From Leisingera coralii (GTDB taxonomy: Bacteria > Pseudomonadota > Alphaproteobacteria > Rhodobacterales > Rhodobacteraceae), in assembly GCF_049056525.1 (NCBI RefSeq), contig NZ_JBHUPT010000034.1, positions 62,001 through 126,000 on the forward strand: 64,000 nucleotides of DNA, read 5' to 3'. A program made the position numbers and the translations under genes. Position 1 is the stretch's first letter. Every line of letters starts with the position of its first letter. Below are positions 50,759-60,046 of this stretch, one piece after another. The notes under the pieces are model-generated. The model was given only the letters and a program-made list of their open reading frames with translations. It did no database searches and had not been told where the DNA came from.

Positions 50759-52294
50759 ATGCGCCGCCCGGTCCAAGCCCCCATCGGCGTGCTGCGCCTG
50801 CCGCTGTTCCTGCTGATCTGGGGCATTGCCTCTTTGGCGATGTGGCTGCCGGCCGTGCACGCGCTGGTGCTGGATGACCACCATACATCGCGCAGCTTCT
50901 TCTATGCCGGACTTGCCGGGCTGATCGTGGTGGTGCTGATCGCCCTGTCGATGGGCAGCCGGGTGCCGCGCTACGGGATGCCCGGGCAGCTCTTGTCGCT
51001 GCTGGCGACTTTCACCGTGCTGCCGCTGTTCCTGGCAGTGCCGGTGCAGGATGCGCTGGTCACCACCCGCTACCTGAATGCCTATTTCGACATGGTCAGC
51101 GCCGTTACCACCACCGGCGCCGATATCTGGGCCGATCCGGCGCGGCTGCCGCCGAGCGTGCATCTGTGGCGGGCCATTGTCGGCTGGCTGGGCGGACTGC
51201 TGATGTGGATTGCCGCCTCGGCGGTGCTGGCGCCGATGTCGCTTGGCGGGTTCGAAGTCACCACCAAGGGCGAGCCCGGCGGCGGCACCACGGCGCCCGC
51301 GCATATGGAGAAGGCCGATCCGCGCCGCCAGCTGGTGCTGGTCACCAGCACGCTGGCGCCGGTCTATGCGGGGCTGACCCTGGTTCTGTGGCTGCTGCTG
51401 ATGATCACCGGCGAGCAGGCGCTGGCGGGGCTGAGCCACGCGATGTCAGTGATGGCGACCTCGGGCATCTCCGCAACCGGCGGGGTCGAGAATGCCGCCA
51501 GCGGCATTGCCGGCGAGATGGTGATGTTCCTGTTCATGTTCTTTGCCCTGTCCCGGCTGACCTTTTCCAGCGACACGGTGACGGCCGGCCAGGGGCGGCT
51601 GGACAAGGATCCGGAGTTCCGTACCGGGCTGCTGATCGTCTTTGGCGTGCCGCTGCTCCTGTTCCTGCGCCATTGGGTGGCCGCCTATGAGGTCGACGCC
51701 GGCGAGGACCTGCTGCAGGCACTGCACGCGCTGTGGGGGACGCTGTTCACGGTGATGTCCTTCCTGTCGACCACCGGCTTTGAAAGCGTACACTGGGAGG
51801 CCGCGCGCGCCTGGTCGGGGCTTGAAACTCCCGGTATGATCCTGCTGGGGCTGGCGGTATTCGGCGGCGGTGTCGCCACCACGGCCGGCGGGGTCAAGCT
51901 GCTGCGGGTCTATGCGCTCTATCTCAATGGACTGCGTGAGATGGAGCGGCTGGTGCACCCCAGCTCCGTCAGCGGCGAAGGCGACCGCACTAAGCGTTTG
52001 CAGAAGAACGGCGCCTTTGTGGCCTGGGTGTTCTTCATGCTGTTTGCCCTGTCGCTGGCCCTGATCAGCACCGCGCTGGCGGCGGTCGGCAACGGCTTCG
52101 AGCAGTCGATCGTGCTGGCGATTGCCTCGCTTTCAACCACCGGGCCGCTGACCGAAACGGCCGCAAGCCAGCCGATTGTTCTGGGCCTGCTGACCACCCC
52201 GGCCAAGCTGATCCTGTGCGTCGCAATGGTGCTGGGGCGGCTGGAGACACTGGCCTTCATCGCGCTGCTGTCGCCCAACCTGTGGCGCAGCTGA
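50759..52294 (+). CDS. trkH: Trk potassium transporter membrane subunit
   Basis: 511 residues from ATG 50759. Eight to ten spans, and four pore loops with degenerate filter sequences: DMVSAVTTTGADIW, AMSVMATSGISATGG, VMSFLSTTGFESVHW, and LAIASLSTTGPLTE. The glycines of the filter are kept in all four. The membrane protein forms the K+ path and needs TrkA. A TrkA-trkH unit is transcribed with hfq possibly downstream (122-bp gap with a hairpin). Confidence 0.94.
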   Translation: MRRPVQAPIGVLRLPLFLLIWGIASLAMWLPAVHALVLDDHHTSRSFFYAGLAGLIVVVLIALSMGSRVPRYGMPGQLLSLLATFTVLPLFLAVPVQDALVTTRYLNAYFDMVSAVTTTGADIWADPARLPPSVHLWRAIVGWLGGLLMWIAASAVLAPMSLGGFEVTTKGEPGGGTTAPAHMEKADPRRQLVLVTSTLAPVYAGLTLVLWLLLMITGEQALAGLSHAMSVMATSGISATGGVENAASGIAGEMVMFLFMFFALSRLTFSSDTVTAGQGRLDKDPEFRTGLLIVFGVPLLLFLRHWVAAYEVDAGEDLLQALHALWGTLFTVMSFLSTTGFESVHWEAARAWSGLETPGMILLGLAVFGGGVATTAGGVKLLRVYALYLNGLREMERLVHPSSVSGEGDRTKRLQKNGAFVAWVFFMLFALSLALISTALAAVGNGFEQSIVLAIASLSTTGPLTETAASQPIVLGLLTTPAKLILCVAMVLGRLETLAFIALLSPNLWRS

Positions 52295-52367
52295 CTGCGG
52301 CTTGCCGGTAAGACGTGTTTTTCGGGTGGAAACTTATTTTTTCTCCGTTCATAGTAGTTTTTAACGT

Positions 52368-52388
52368 GCGTGCTGGTCCGCAGCACGC
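52368..52388 (+). promoter_or_regulatory. Hairpin in the hfq leader
   Basis: GCGTGCTG (52368-52375), loop GTCCG, CAGCACGC (52381-52388), eight perfect pairs, 28 bases before the hfq ATG. hfq is autoregulated at the leader in some bacteria; here this is only a structural hint. The stretch before it (52321-52362) is T-rich and may hold the promoter. Confidence 0.45.
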
Positions 52389-52416
52389 GGCAAGAACAAA
52401 GGCGAGATAATAAAAA

Positions 52417-52656
52417 ATGGCTTCGGACAGACAGAATCTTCAGGATGCCTTCCTGAATCACGTTCGCAAAACCAAGGTTCCGGTTACAATCTTTCTGATC
52501 AACGGGGTCAAGCTGCAGGGTGTAATCACCTGGTTCGACAATTTCTGCGTGCTGCTGCGCCGCGACGGACAGTCGCAGCTGGTCTACAAACACGCGATTT
52601 CGACCATCATGCCGGCCCAGCCGATCAGTCTCTATGAGGGTGAAGACTCCAATTGA
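52417..52656 (+). CDS. hfq: RNA chaperone Hfq
   Basis: 79 residues. Sm1 motif region LQDAFLNHVRKTKVPVTIFL, the Sm1 loop INGVKLQGVITWFDNFCVLL, and Sm2 QLVYKHAISTIMP, all intact, with a short C-terminus as in alphaproteobacteria. Hexameric sRNA chaperone. AGGCGAG precedes the ATG. The stop overlaps the hflX start (TGATG), which is the widely conserved hfq-hflX pair. Confidence 0.98.
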   Translation: MASDRQNLQDAFLNHVRKTKVPVTIFLINGVKLQGVITWFDNFCVLLRRDGQSQLVYKHAISTIMPAQPISLYEGEDSN

Positions 52657-53927
52657 TGGAGCATGAAAGGAAGCGCACCCGTGCCTGGGTGCTGCATCCG
52701 GAAATCAAATCCGACAGCGGGCGCCGCGACGCAGCCCCCGCGCTTGAAGAGGCCGTTGCGCTGGCGGCGGCCTTGCCCGATCTCGACGTGATCGGCTCCA
52801 ACGTGGTGCGCCTGCCCAAGGCGCATGCGGGGATGCTGTTCGGTTCCGGCAAGATCGAGGAGCTGGCAGGCATCCTGAAGGCAAGTGAAATTGAGCTGGT
52901 CCTGATTGACGGGCCGGTGTCCCCCGTGCAGCAGCGAAACCTGGAAAAGGCCTGGAAGGTCAAGATCCTGGACCGTACCGGGCTGATCCTGGAGATCTTC
53001 TCGGACCGCGCGGCGACGCGTGAAGGCGTGCTGCAGGTCGAAATGGCTGCGCTCAGCTATCAGCGGACGCGGCTGGTGCGGGCCTGGACGCACCTGGAAC
53101 GCCAGCGCGGCGGCCTGGGATTTGTCGGCGGACCCGGCGAAACCCAGATCGAGGCCGACCGGCGCGCCATCGACGACCAGCTGGTGCGCCTGCGCCGCCA
53201 GCTCGACAAGGTGGTGAAGACCCGGACCCTGCACCGTGCCTCGCGCGCCAAGGTGCCGTATCCGATCGTGGCGCTGGTGGGCTACACCAACGCTGGCAAG
53301 TCCACGTTGTTCAACCGGCTGACGGGCGCTGAGGTGATGGCCAAGGACATGCTCTTTGCCACCCTGGATCCGACGATGCGCCGGGTAGAGATCCCGGACG
53401 GGCCGGAGATCATTCTGTCCGATACCGTGGGCTTCATCTCCAACCTGCCGACCGAACTGGTTGCCGCCTTCCGCGCCACGCTGGAAGAGGTGCTGGCCGC
53501 GGATGTGATCCTGCATGTGCGCGACATCAGCCATGAGGAAAGCGAGCAGCAGGCCGAAGACGTTGAGACAATCCTGGCCTCACTGGGGGTGGATGAAAAC
53601 CGCGCCCGGATCGAGGTCTGGAACAAGCTCGACCAGCTGCCGGAGGAAGAGGCCGAGGCCTGCCGCCAGCGTGCTGAACGCGAGGACGGCATACATGCGA
53701 TCTCGGCCCTGACCGGAGAGGGGCTGGAGCGTCTGCTGGCGGATATCGCCGAGAAGCTGCAGGGCGTGCGGCATGAGGAGCTTTTGAGCCTCAGCTTTGC
53801 CCAGGGCAAGCAGCGCGCCTGGCTGTTCAAGGAAGACCTCGTTCAGCGTGAGGAGCAGACTGAGAGCGGCTTTGACATCACCGTGCTGTGGACAGAGCGG
53901 CAGAAGTCCAAGTTCCAGAAACTGTAG
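52656..53927 (+). CDS. hflX: Ribosome-dissociation GTPase HflX
   Basis: 423 residues from ATG 52656, coupled to hfq by TGATG. The N-terminal ND1 domain precedes a long helical GFVGGPGETQIEADRRAID linker; the G domain has G1 GYTNAGKSTLFN, G3 DTVGFI, and G4 NKLD. HflX splits stalled 70S ribosomes under heat stress. Followed by a strong bidirectional terminator at 53950-53977. Confidence 0.96.
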   Translation: MEHERKRTRAWVLHPEIKSDSGRRDAAPALEEAVALAAALPDLDVIGSNVVRLPKAHAGMLFGSGKIEELAGILKASEIELVLIDGPVSPVQQRNLEKAWKVKILDRTGLILEIFSDRAATREGVLQVEMAALSYQRTRLVRAWTHLERQRGGLGFVGGPGETQIEADRRAIDDQLVRLRRQLDKVVKTRTLHRASRAKVPYPIVALVGYTNAGKSTLFNRLTGAEVMAKDMLFATLDPTMRRVEIPDGPEIILSDTVGFISNLPTELVAAFRATLEEVLAADVILHVRDISHEESEQQAEDVETILASLGVDENRARIEVWNKLDQLPEEEAEACRQRAEREDGIHAISALTGEGLERLLADIAEKLQGVRHEELLSLSFAQGKQRAWLFKEDLVQREEQTESGFDITVLWTERQKSKFQKL

Positions 53928-53949
53928 CTTCCAGTCATCGGTACCAAGG

Positions 53950-53977
53950 AAAACGGGCGCAGACGCGCCCGTTTTTT
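53950..53977. terminator. Bidirectional rho-independent terminator
   Basis: AAAACGGGCGC (53950-53960), loop AGAC, GCGCCCGTTTT (53965-53975) plus further T. T-runs on both strands serve hflX (+) and the acylase gene (-). Confidence 0.9.
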
Positions 53978-53985
53978 ATTGCCGT

Positions 53986-56463
53986 TTATTGCCGCGGTGT
54001 AATGCGGGTGACACCGACCGCGGCGGCGCGGGCCAGCTCTTCGTCCAGCGACATCGGGATGTATTCGCCACGGCGCCAGAGCTGGGCCATGTCGTCGTAA
54101 TAGCGCGACAGCGGGTGGCCGGACTGGCCGGTGGAGGTGATGAAGACCGAGCTGTCCGGGTCAGCAAAATCATAAACCCCGCGGTAGCCGGCGGAGTGGA
54201 CGTTGTGGAACGGATCCGGATCCTTGCCCGAGCTTTTGCCGCGCTGCAGAGTGTTGTCGCTGCCGCTGGTGGACTGGCGGATGTTCACGAAATAGCGCAG
54301 CAGCGGCACGTCGCCCAGTACCGCATGGTCCTGCGTGGCCTGATGGGCATCGCCCCAGCGCAGCGATTCCAGGGCGCTGCCATAGCGCTCTTCGATCCAG
54401 ATCAGCGCATCGTCCAGCGCCAGCCGGGCCATGTCGGTGCAGCTTTCCCGGGGCGCGCTCTGGTGGACATCGCACCAGGCGGAGGCGCCATCCACATCGC
54501 GGTAGACCCGCTCGATGAACAGGGGCTCCACATGGCGGAAGGATTTGGCCACCGGTCCCAGCTCATCAGTGATCAGCCGGGCTTGCAGCGCCCGCACCCA
54601 GGCGGCGTAGATCAGCGGCTCCGGCAGGTGCTCGTTCATCTCGCCATTCCACTCCGACAGCAGTGTCAGGGCAATCTGGCGCTGGCGCTCGCGGGTGCCG
54701 GACGGGGCGGCCTCACCGGTGAACCACAGGTCGGCGCCAATGAGCGGCAGGAGGGTGCGGGCGGTGTAGGAGACGGTGTCCAGCTGCGCTTCGATAAAGC
54801 TGTCGCGGGTGTGCACCTCGCGGTTTTGCATCAGTTTTTGCCAGCGGTGGATGCGCTGGGTGTCGCCCCAGTCAAAGGAGACGTGGGCCGGGAAGGAACG
54901 GTCGAGGATCTTGTTGTTGGTATTGCCCAGGATGCCGCCGGCGGGGCGGATGAATTCCGGGTTATCCGCATAAGGCGCGCGGCCCTGCCAGCGGTTTTCC
55001 GGGTGCCAGCCCTGGCTGGGCATGCGGCCCTTGCTTTGGTGTCCGGGATCGCGTGCGGGGAAGGCGCCGACGGTCTTGAGCGCGATGGTGTCCCTGTCTG
55101 TCAGCGTCAGATTCTGGGAGGGAGCGATGAAATCCTCGCCGGCGACGATGGCCTCCTGTACCGAGGTGCTGCGCATCAGGTTGATGGCCGCGCTCATCGA
55201 GGTGTCCCTGGGGCTGAGCACGGTCCAGCTGAGCGACACGACGTGGCCGGGCGGGGTGATCTCCGCCAGATTAAAGATGGAGCCGGGCAGGACCGGACCA
55301 TTGTCGGTCCAGCGCAGGGTCAGGGTGACCGGCGCCTCGTCCTTGATCCTGATGATCGACGGGCGGGTGATGAATTCCTTGTAGCCGTCAATGCTCAGAT
55401 ATTCCTGCGGGTTTTCCGGGTTCAGTTTCTCGATGAACAGATCCTGATCGTCGAGGTAAGAAGAGGTGACACCCCAGCCCAGGGTCTCGGACCGCCCGGT
55501 AATCACGGCCGGAATGCCCGGGATAGTACCGCCGATCACGCCGCCGGTGCCCAGCTCCAGCCGCGCCAGGTACCAGACGCCGGGGGCGCTGAGGCCCAGG
55601 TGCGGGTCATTGGCCAGAAGCGTACCGCCTGCGGCTGAGCGGTTGGGGGCGGCAGCCCAGGCGTTGGAGGCCCCGGCCAGCCCGCGCGGCGCAACCGGGA
55701 ACAGCAGGCTGTCTTCTTCGGTGCTCTCCACGGAGGCAAAGTGACGGGCACCGGGCACAAGATCGGCGTATTCGGGCAGCGCAGTCAGGCCAGCACCCGG
55801 TGCATCCGGCAGGATATCCTTGATCCGGGTTTCATCATTCAGCGCCAGCGAGGTGCGGGCGCGCAGGATTTCCTCCCGCATGTGGCCGGACAACTGCAGC
55901 GCCATCAGTTTCATGATGGCGATGCTGTCGGCGGGCTGCCACGGGGCCACAGGCATGTTGAACAGGAACATTTCCGGCGCGCCGCGGCCAAGCGCGTTTT
56001 CGTTGATCTCCAGCAGGCGGGCGTTGACGCCGGCGGCATAGGCATTGAGCGCCGCCATTGCTTCGGGCGATTGCACCTCCACCGATTGCTGCGCCAGCCG
56101 GTAAATGTCCAGGCGCCGCAGGTAGGTGTCGGTTTCCACCGTGCGGGTACCAAAGATCTCCGACAGGCGGCCCTGGGCGGTGCGGCGCATCACCGCCATC
56201 TGCCACAACCGGTCCTGGGCGTGGGCGTAGCCGAGGCCGAAATAGACATCCTCGTCGCTGGCCCCGAAGCTGCCGAAGATATGCGGCACATTGGCGTTGT
56301 CGCGGACAACCTCGACCGGTGAGGACAGGCCGGGCAGGGCCAGTTCCTTGTCATACTCGGGCAGCGACTGCGAGGCGAGGTAGTAGATCAGCAGGGTGGC
56401 CAGAACGCTCAGCAGAATCAGCCCTGCAGCAATGCGCAGAAGCCAGCGGAAGAGATGTCCCAT
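53986..56463 (-). CDS. Penicillin acylase family Ntn-hydrolase
   Basis: 825 residues. An N-terminal hydrophobic anchor (about residues 7-29) directs it to the periplasm. The precursor has an alpha region (VVRDNANVPHIFGSFGASDED, with the family's Gly-rich start), a spacer, and the beta-chain N-terminus at Ser266 (GLAGASNAWA); self-cleavage before this serine gives the N-terminal nucleophile. LANDPHLGLSAPGVWY and NTNNKILDRSF-type segments are also diagnostic. Relatives cleave penicillins, N-acyl homoserine lactones (PvdQ, QuiP) or other amides. The AHL role is relevant in the Roseobacter group but cannot be read from the sequence. Confidence 0.92.
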   Translation of the reverse strand: MGHLFRWLLRIAAGLILLSVLATLLIYYLASQSLPEYDKELALPGLSSPVEVVRDNANVPHIFGSFGASDEDVYFGLGYAHAQDRLWQMAVMRRTAQGRLSEIFGTRTVETDTYLRRLDIYRLAQQSVEVQSPEAMAALNAYAAGVNARLLEINENALGRGAPEMFLFNMPVAPWQPADSIAIMKLMALQLSGHMREEILRARTSLALNDETRIKDILPDAPGAGLTALPEYADLVPGARHFASVESTEEDSLLFPVAPRGLAGASNAWAAAPNRSAAGGTLLANDPHLGLSAPGVWYLARLELGTGGVIGGTIPGIPAVITGRSETLGWGVTSSYLDDQDLFIEKLNPENPQEYLSIDGYKEFITRPSIIRIKDEAPVTLTLRWTDNGPVLPGSIFNLAEITPPGHVVSLSWTVLSPRDTSMSAAINLMRSTSVQEAIVAGEDFIAPSQNLTLTDRDTIALKTVGAFPARDPGHQSKGRMPSQGWHPENRWQGRAPYADNPEFIRPAGGILGNTNNKILDRSFPAHVSFDWGDTQRIHRWQKLMQNREVHTRDSFIEAQLDTVSYTARTLLPLIGADLWFTGEAAPSGTRERQRQIALTLLSEWNGEMNEHLPEPLIYAAWVRALQARLITDELGPVAKSFRHVEPLFIERVYRDVDGASAWCDVHQSAPRESCTDMARLALDDALIWIEERYGSALESLRWGDAHQATQDHAVLGDVPLLRYFVNIRQSTSGSDNTLQRGKSSGKDPDPFHNVHSAGYRGVYDFADPDSSVFITSTGQSGHPLSRYYDDMAQLWRRGEYIPMSLDEELARAAAVGVTRITPRQ

Positions 56464-56579
56464 CAGCGGTTGTTTCCCATTGGGTTTTTGTCATTTCCAC
56501 CGGCCGGCAGATTGCGCCCTGCGGCGGCGGTGGTAGGGTTGGCGACAACATATGCGAAGACAGATCAAGGGAAAAGCAG

Positions 56580-57452
56580 ATGGCAAAAATCGCGTTTCTG
56601 GGGCTCGGCGTCATGGGCTATCCGATGGCCGGGCACCTGCAGGCCGCGGGCCACGAGGTCACCGTCTACAACCGCACCGAAGCCAAGGCCAAGGCCTGGG
56701 CCAAGCAGCATGGCGGCCATTTCGCCGCCACCCCGCGTGCAGCGGCTGCCGGGGCGGAGTTTGTGATGGCCTGCGTCGGGAATGATGACGACCTGCGCTC
56801 GGTCTGCCTGGGTGCGGATGGCGCGTTCGCCGGTATGGCCAAGGGCGCGGTGTTCGTCGACCACACCACAGTGTCTGCCAAGGTGACGCGCGAGTTGTAT
56901 GCGGCGGCGCAGGAGCAGGGGATCTCATTTGTCGATGCTCCGATCTCGGGCGGCCAGGCCGGGGCGGAGAACGGGGTTCTGTCGGTGATGTGCGGCGGCG
57001 ATGAAGATGCCTATGGCAAGGCGGAGCCGGTCATCGGTGCCTATGCCCGCATCTGCCGCCGGATTGGCGAAAGCGGTGCCGGGCAGATGACCAAGATGTG
57101 CAACCAGATCGCTATCGCGGGCCTCGTGCAGGGGCTGAGCGAGGCGCTGCATTTCGCCGAGAAGGCCGGGCTGGACGGGCGTGCGGTGGTGGAAGTGATC
57201 AGCCAGGGCGCGGCGGGCAGCTGGCAGATGGCCAACCGCTATGAAACGATGCTGGACGATCATTTCGAGCACGGGTTTGCGGTCGACTGGATGCGCAAGG
57301 ATCTGGGTATCTGCTTGGACGCTGCGGATGAAACCGGTGCCAGCCTGCCGGTCACCGCGCTGGTCGATCAGTTCTACAAGGACGTGCAGAAAATGGGCGG
57401 CGGCCGCTGGGATACCTCGTCGCTGTTCAAGCGGCTGCGCAATCTGGGCTAA
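56580..57452 (+). CDS. 3-Hydroxyisobutyrate dehydrogenase family oxidoreductase
   Basis: 290 residues from ATG 56580, with AAGGGA before it. N-terminal Rossmann motif IAFLGLGVMGYPMAGHL, basic TVYNRTEAKAKAW (NADP-type Arg), substrate loop FVDAPISGGQAGAENG, and catalytic lysine in GQMTKMCNQ. The C-terminal helical domain is complete. Closely related enzymes are tartronate semialdehyde reductase, 3-hydroxyisobutyrate and succinic semialdehyde reductases; the substrate is not resolved. The stop is followed by the second copy of the hairpin-plus-block repeat. Confidence 0.92.
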   Translation: MAKIAFLGLGVMGYPMAGHLQAAGHEVTVYNRTEAKAKAWAKQHGGHFAATPRAAAAGAEFVMACVGNDDDLRSVCLGADGAFAGMAKGAVFVDHTTVSAKVTRELYAAAQEQGISFVDAPISGGQAGAENGVLSVMCGGDEDAYGKAEPVIGAYARICRRIGESGAGQMTKMCNQIAIAGLVQGLSEALHFAEKAGLDGRAVVEVISQGAAGSWQMANRYETMLDDHFEHGFAVDWMRKDLGICLDAADETGASLPVTALVDQFYKDVQKMGGGRWDTSSLFKRLRNLG

Positions 57453-57464
57453 GCGGAAATGAAA

Positions 57465-57523
57465 ATGGCCTTTCCGGTTGGAAAGGCCATGCCTCCGGCG
57501 GGGATATTTCCGGCCAGATGAAG
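57465..57523 (+). repeat. Hairpin plus conserved 33-nt block, copy 2
   Basis: ATGGCCTTTCC (57465-57475), loop GGTT, GGAAAGGCCAT (57480-57490), an 11-bp perfect stem, followed immediately by the block 57491-57523 that begins GCCTCCGGCGGGGATATTT and differs from copy 1 (3196-3228) at only three of 33 positions. As in copy 1 it lies between two convergent genes, just after a + strand stop. Confidence 0.75.
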
Positions 57524-57554
57524 AGGCGGACCCTTCCGCCGCCGCTGCATTCGC

Positions 57555-58130
57555 TCAGGGGATGATGCGGGTGTATTTGGTGCCTTCCAGGGTGGCACCC
57601 ACACGCAGGCCAGCCTGGGCAAAGACCACGGCCAGCACCGGCGACGTCAGGGTGTTGGTGTCGGCGCTCAGCGCGTTGCCTTCGTCCTTGATCACATATT
57701 CCACATCGGCGCCTGCCGCCCAGCCGGAGGAGCGGCGGAAGCCGGCCAGCGCGTCCTGGGTCATGAAGAACAGCACATGGGCGTACTGCTGGGCGCCGAT
57801 CTGCAGGCCCGCGTTGCCCTTGTAGGTGGAATAGTAGTCCACCGTCACACCGTTGATCCGCAGCGCGCCGCGGCCATAGGCACCGCCGAAGACAAAGCCG
57901 GCCTCGGTGACGAGCGGCATCACCAGCATGCCGGTGGCCTTTTCGGCCAGGGTGCGGGTGTTGGGGTACTGGCTGTACATCTGGTTCAGCGTCGAGTCGA
58001 CGCGGGCATCGATCGTGGCGGCGTTGCTGTTGCCAACGCCATTGCCGCAGGCGGCGGTGACGCCGGCACCGGCCAGGGCAGCCAGGGCAAAGCCGCGGCG
58101 GGTCATGCGGGAGGAGGAAAAACTGCTCAT
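57555..58130 (-). CDS. SYLF/YSC84-domain lipoprotein
   Basis: 191 residues. The N-terminus has a twin arginine (Arg11-Arg12, MTRRGF) and a hydrophobic run to lipobox VTAAC, giving a lipidated Cys28. The SYLF (YSC84) domain has AEKATGMLVMPLVTEAGFVFGGAYGRGAL, YKGNAGLQIGAQQYAHVLFFMT, and the terminal LSPVLAVVFAQAGLRVG-type segment. The domain binds lipids (phosphoinositides in eukaryotes); bacterial function is poorly defined, probably in the envelope. Confidence 0.88.
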   Translation of the reverse strand: MSSFSSSRMTRRGFALAALAGAGVTAACGNGVGNSNAATIDARVDSTLNQMYSQYPNTRTLAEKATGMLVMPLVTEAGFVFGGAYGRGALRINGVTVDYYSTYKGNAGLQIGAQQYAHVLFFMTQDALAGFRRSSGWAAGADVEYVIKDEGNALSADTNTLTSPVLAVVFAQAGLRVGATLEGTKYTRIIP

Positions 58131-58280
58131 TTCTCAGGGGCCTGTAATAATTTGCTGCAAGGCCGGTTTGCTCCGGCTCTGGGGCTTTGTATACGCGGAA
58201 AACCGCTGCCTGTCATCTGCTGCAACACGCGTATTGGCGGCTTCCCGCTGAAGTGCGCGGGACCGGTCCGGCGCGCGGCG

Positions 58281-59279
58281 TCAGCCGTTCAGCAGCCGGG
58301 CGGCGGCAGGCGCGAAATAGGTCAGCACGCCATTGCAGCCGGAACGCTTGAAGGCCATCAGGCTTTCCATCATCACCTTTTCGCCGTCGACCCAGCCGTT
58401 CTGGGCGGCGGCCTGGATCATCGCGTATTCGCCGGACACCTGGTAGGCATAGGTCGGCACGCCAAAAGCGGATTTCACGCGGTGGCAGATGTCCAAATAG
58501 GCGATGCCCGGCTTGACCATCACCATATCTGCGCCTTCCTGCAGGTCGCGCTCGATCAGCCGCAGCGCTTCATCGCTGTTGGCCGGATCCATCTGATAGG
58601 TCTTCTTGTCGCCCTTCAGCGCACCGGAGGCACCGACCGCATCGCGGAACGGCCCGTAGTAGGCGGAGGCGTATTTGGCCGAGTAGGACAGGATTGCCAC
58701 ATTGTGGTGGCCTGCCTTTTCCAAGGCGCCGCGCATGGCGCCGATGCGGCCGTCCATCATGTCGGACGGGCCGATGATGTCGGCGCCTGCCTCGGCTTGC
58801 GCGAGCGTCATCTTGACCAGCGCCTCGACGGTGGCGTCATTGACGATCTCACCGTCCACCACATAGCCGTCGTGGCCGTTGATGTTATAGGGGTCCAGCG
58901 CCACGTCGGTCATCACCGCAATGTCCGGTGCCGCATCCTTGATCGCGCGGATGGCGCGGTTGGTCAGATTGTCCGGGTTCCAGGCCTCGGCGCAGTCTTC
59001 AGTCTTGAGCGATGCATCCGTGTAGGGAAACAGGCAGATCGCGGGGATCCCCAGCGCCTGCGCTTCGACCGCGGCTTCGGCGATCCTGTCCACCGAGCGG
59101 CGGACCACGCCGGGCATGGAGGCAACAGGCTCTTCAACGCCTTCGCCATCGCGGACAAACACCGGCCAGATGAAATCGGCGGGGGTCAGGGTGTTCTCCC
59201 GGACCAGATCACGGATGGCCTGGCTGGAGCGGGTGCGGCGCAGGCGGGCGGCGGGAAAGGGCGCGACGGTGGGCTTCAT
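58281..59279 (-). CDS. hemB: Delta-aminolevulinic acid dehydratase (porphobilinogen synthase)
   Basis: 332 residues; joins two ALA molecules in tetrapyrrole synthesis. Active-site lysines are in SYSAKYASAYYGPFRDA and MVMVKPGIAYLD. The metal-binding stretch reads DVALDPYNINGHDGYV, with Ala/Asp where zinc enzymes have three cysteines (DVCLCEYTSHGHCG). It therefore should be the magnesium-type, Zn-independent class, known in alphaproteobacteria and plants. The start ATG 59279 (MKPTVAPFPAARLRR) is supported by family length; a 21-residue longer frame is less likely. Confidence 0.95.
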   Translation of the reverse strand: MKPTVAPFPAARLRRTRSSQAIRDLVRENTLTPADFIWPVFVRDGEGVEEPVASMPGVVRRSVDRIAEAAVEAQALGIPAICLFPYTDASLKTEDCAEAWNPDNLTNRAIRAIKDAAPDIAVMTDVALDPYNINGHDGYVVDGEIVNDATVEALVKMTLAQAEAGADIIGPSDMMDGRIGAMRGALEKAGHHNVAILSYSAKYASAYYGPFRDAVGASGALKGDKKTYQMDPANSDEALRLIERDLQEGADMVMVKPGIAYLDICHRVKSAFGVPTYAYQVSGEYAMIQAAAQNGWVDGEKVMMESLMAFKRSGCNGVLTYFAPAAARLLNG

Positions 59280-59464
59280 GGCGGTCTCTCGTTTTGGCTG
59301 GCCCATGGGTGGCATGGAAGCTGCCCCGGGAACAAGAGGCACATTCGCCGCGGCGGAAAACTTGTGCGTCCTGCGGGGCTTGCCTGCGCGCGCTTCCCGG
59401 TTGATATAGGTCCGGTTGAAGAAATTCCGGCCCGGAGATCTGCGGGCGCAAGATGGGGGCTGGC

Positions 59465-59986
59465 GTGGATCTGCTGCATATTATCTATGAGATGATTGAG
59501 CTGCGGTCATTCTCCAACCTGTGGTACTGGATATCGCTGGCGGTGCTGTGGTCTTCGGCCAGTCATTGGATCCTGGGGGTTCCTTACGACATGGTCTACC
59601 GGGCGCAGCGCAAGGGCGGCCAGGCGGAACAGGATCTGGAAGACATCGCCCGGGTCAATGTGAACCGGATGCTGTATATCGCCGAGGTCTCCGGCCCTTG
59701 GCTGGTGGCGCTGTCGTGCTTCGTGTTGTCCGGTCTCGCAATGCTGGGATTTGTCTATTTGCTGGAAATTGCTCAGGCGGTGTTCCTGCTGGCCTTCCCG
59801 ATGGCGGTGGTCGGTGTGATCAGCTATTTCACCGCCCGCCGGATCGCACGGGAAGGGGCCAAGGGTGAGGAACTGCGCAAGCGCCTGGCCTTCTGCCGCC
59901 TGTATGTTCAGTTCGTAGGCGTGATATCGATTGTGGTCACCGCGTTCTGGGGCATGTATCAGAACCTGTCGATCGGAGCTTTGTGA
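59465..59986 (+). CDS. Small polytopic membrane protein of unknown function
   Basis: 173 residues from GTG 59465, which has GGGGG (59456-59460) upstream; an ATG at 59453 would add four residues. Hydrophobic spans at about 17-32, 70-100, 100-125 and 150-168 (for example WISLAVLWSSASHWIL, LVALSCFVLSGLAMLGFVYLL, AVFLLAFPMAVVGVISYF). The loop between the first two has VPYDMVYRAQRKGGQAEQDLEDIAR. I recall close roseobacter proteins being named component of SufBCD complex, but no sequence feature supports that here. It is 60 bp upstream of mfd. Confidence 0.75.
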   Translation: MDLLHIIYEMIELRSFSNLWYWISLAVLWSSASHWILGVPYDMVYRAQRKGGQAEQDLEDIARVNVNRMLYIAEVSGPWLVALSCFVLSGLAMLGFVYLLEIAQAVFLLAFPMAVVGVISYFTARRIAREGAKGEELRKRLAFCRLYVQFVGVISIVVTAFWGMYQNLSIGAL

Positions 59987-60046
59987 CAGGCGGTCAGGGC
60001 AACCGCCAGACCGGCGCCCCGGGTGGATTTCAGGAAAGGATAACGC

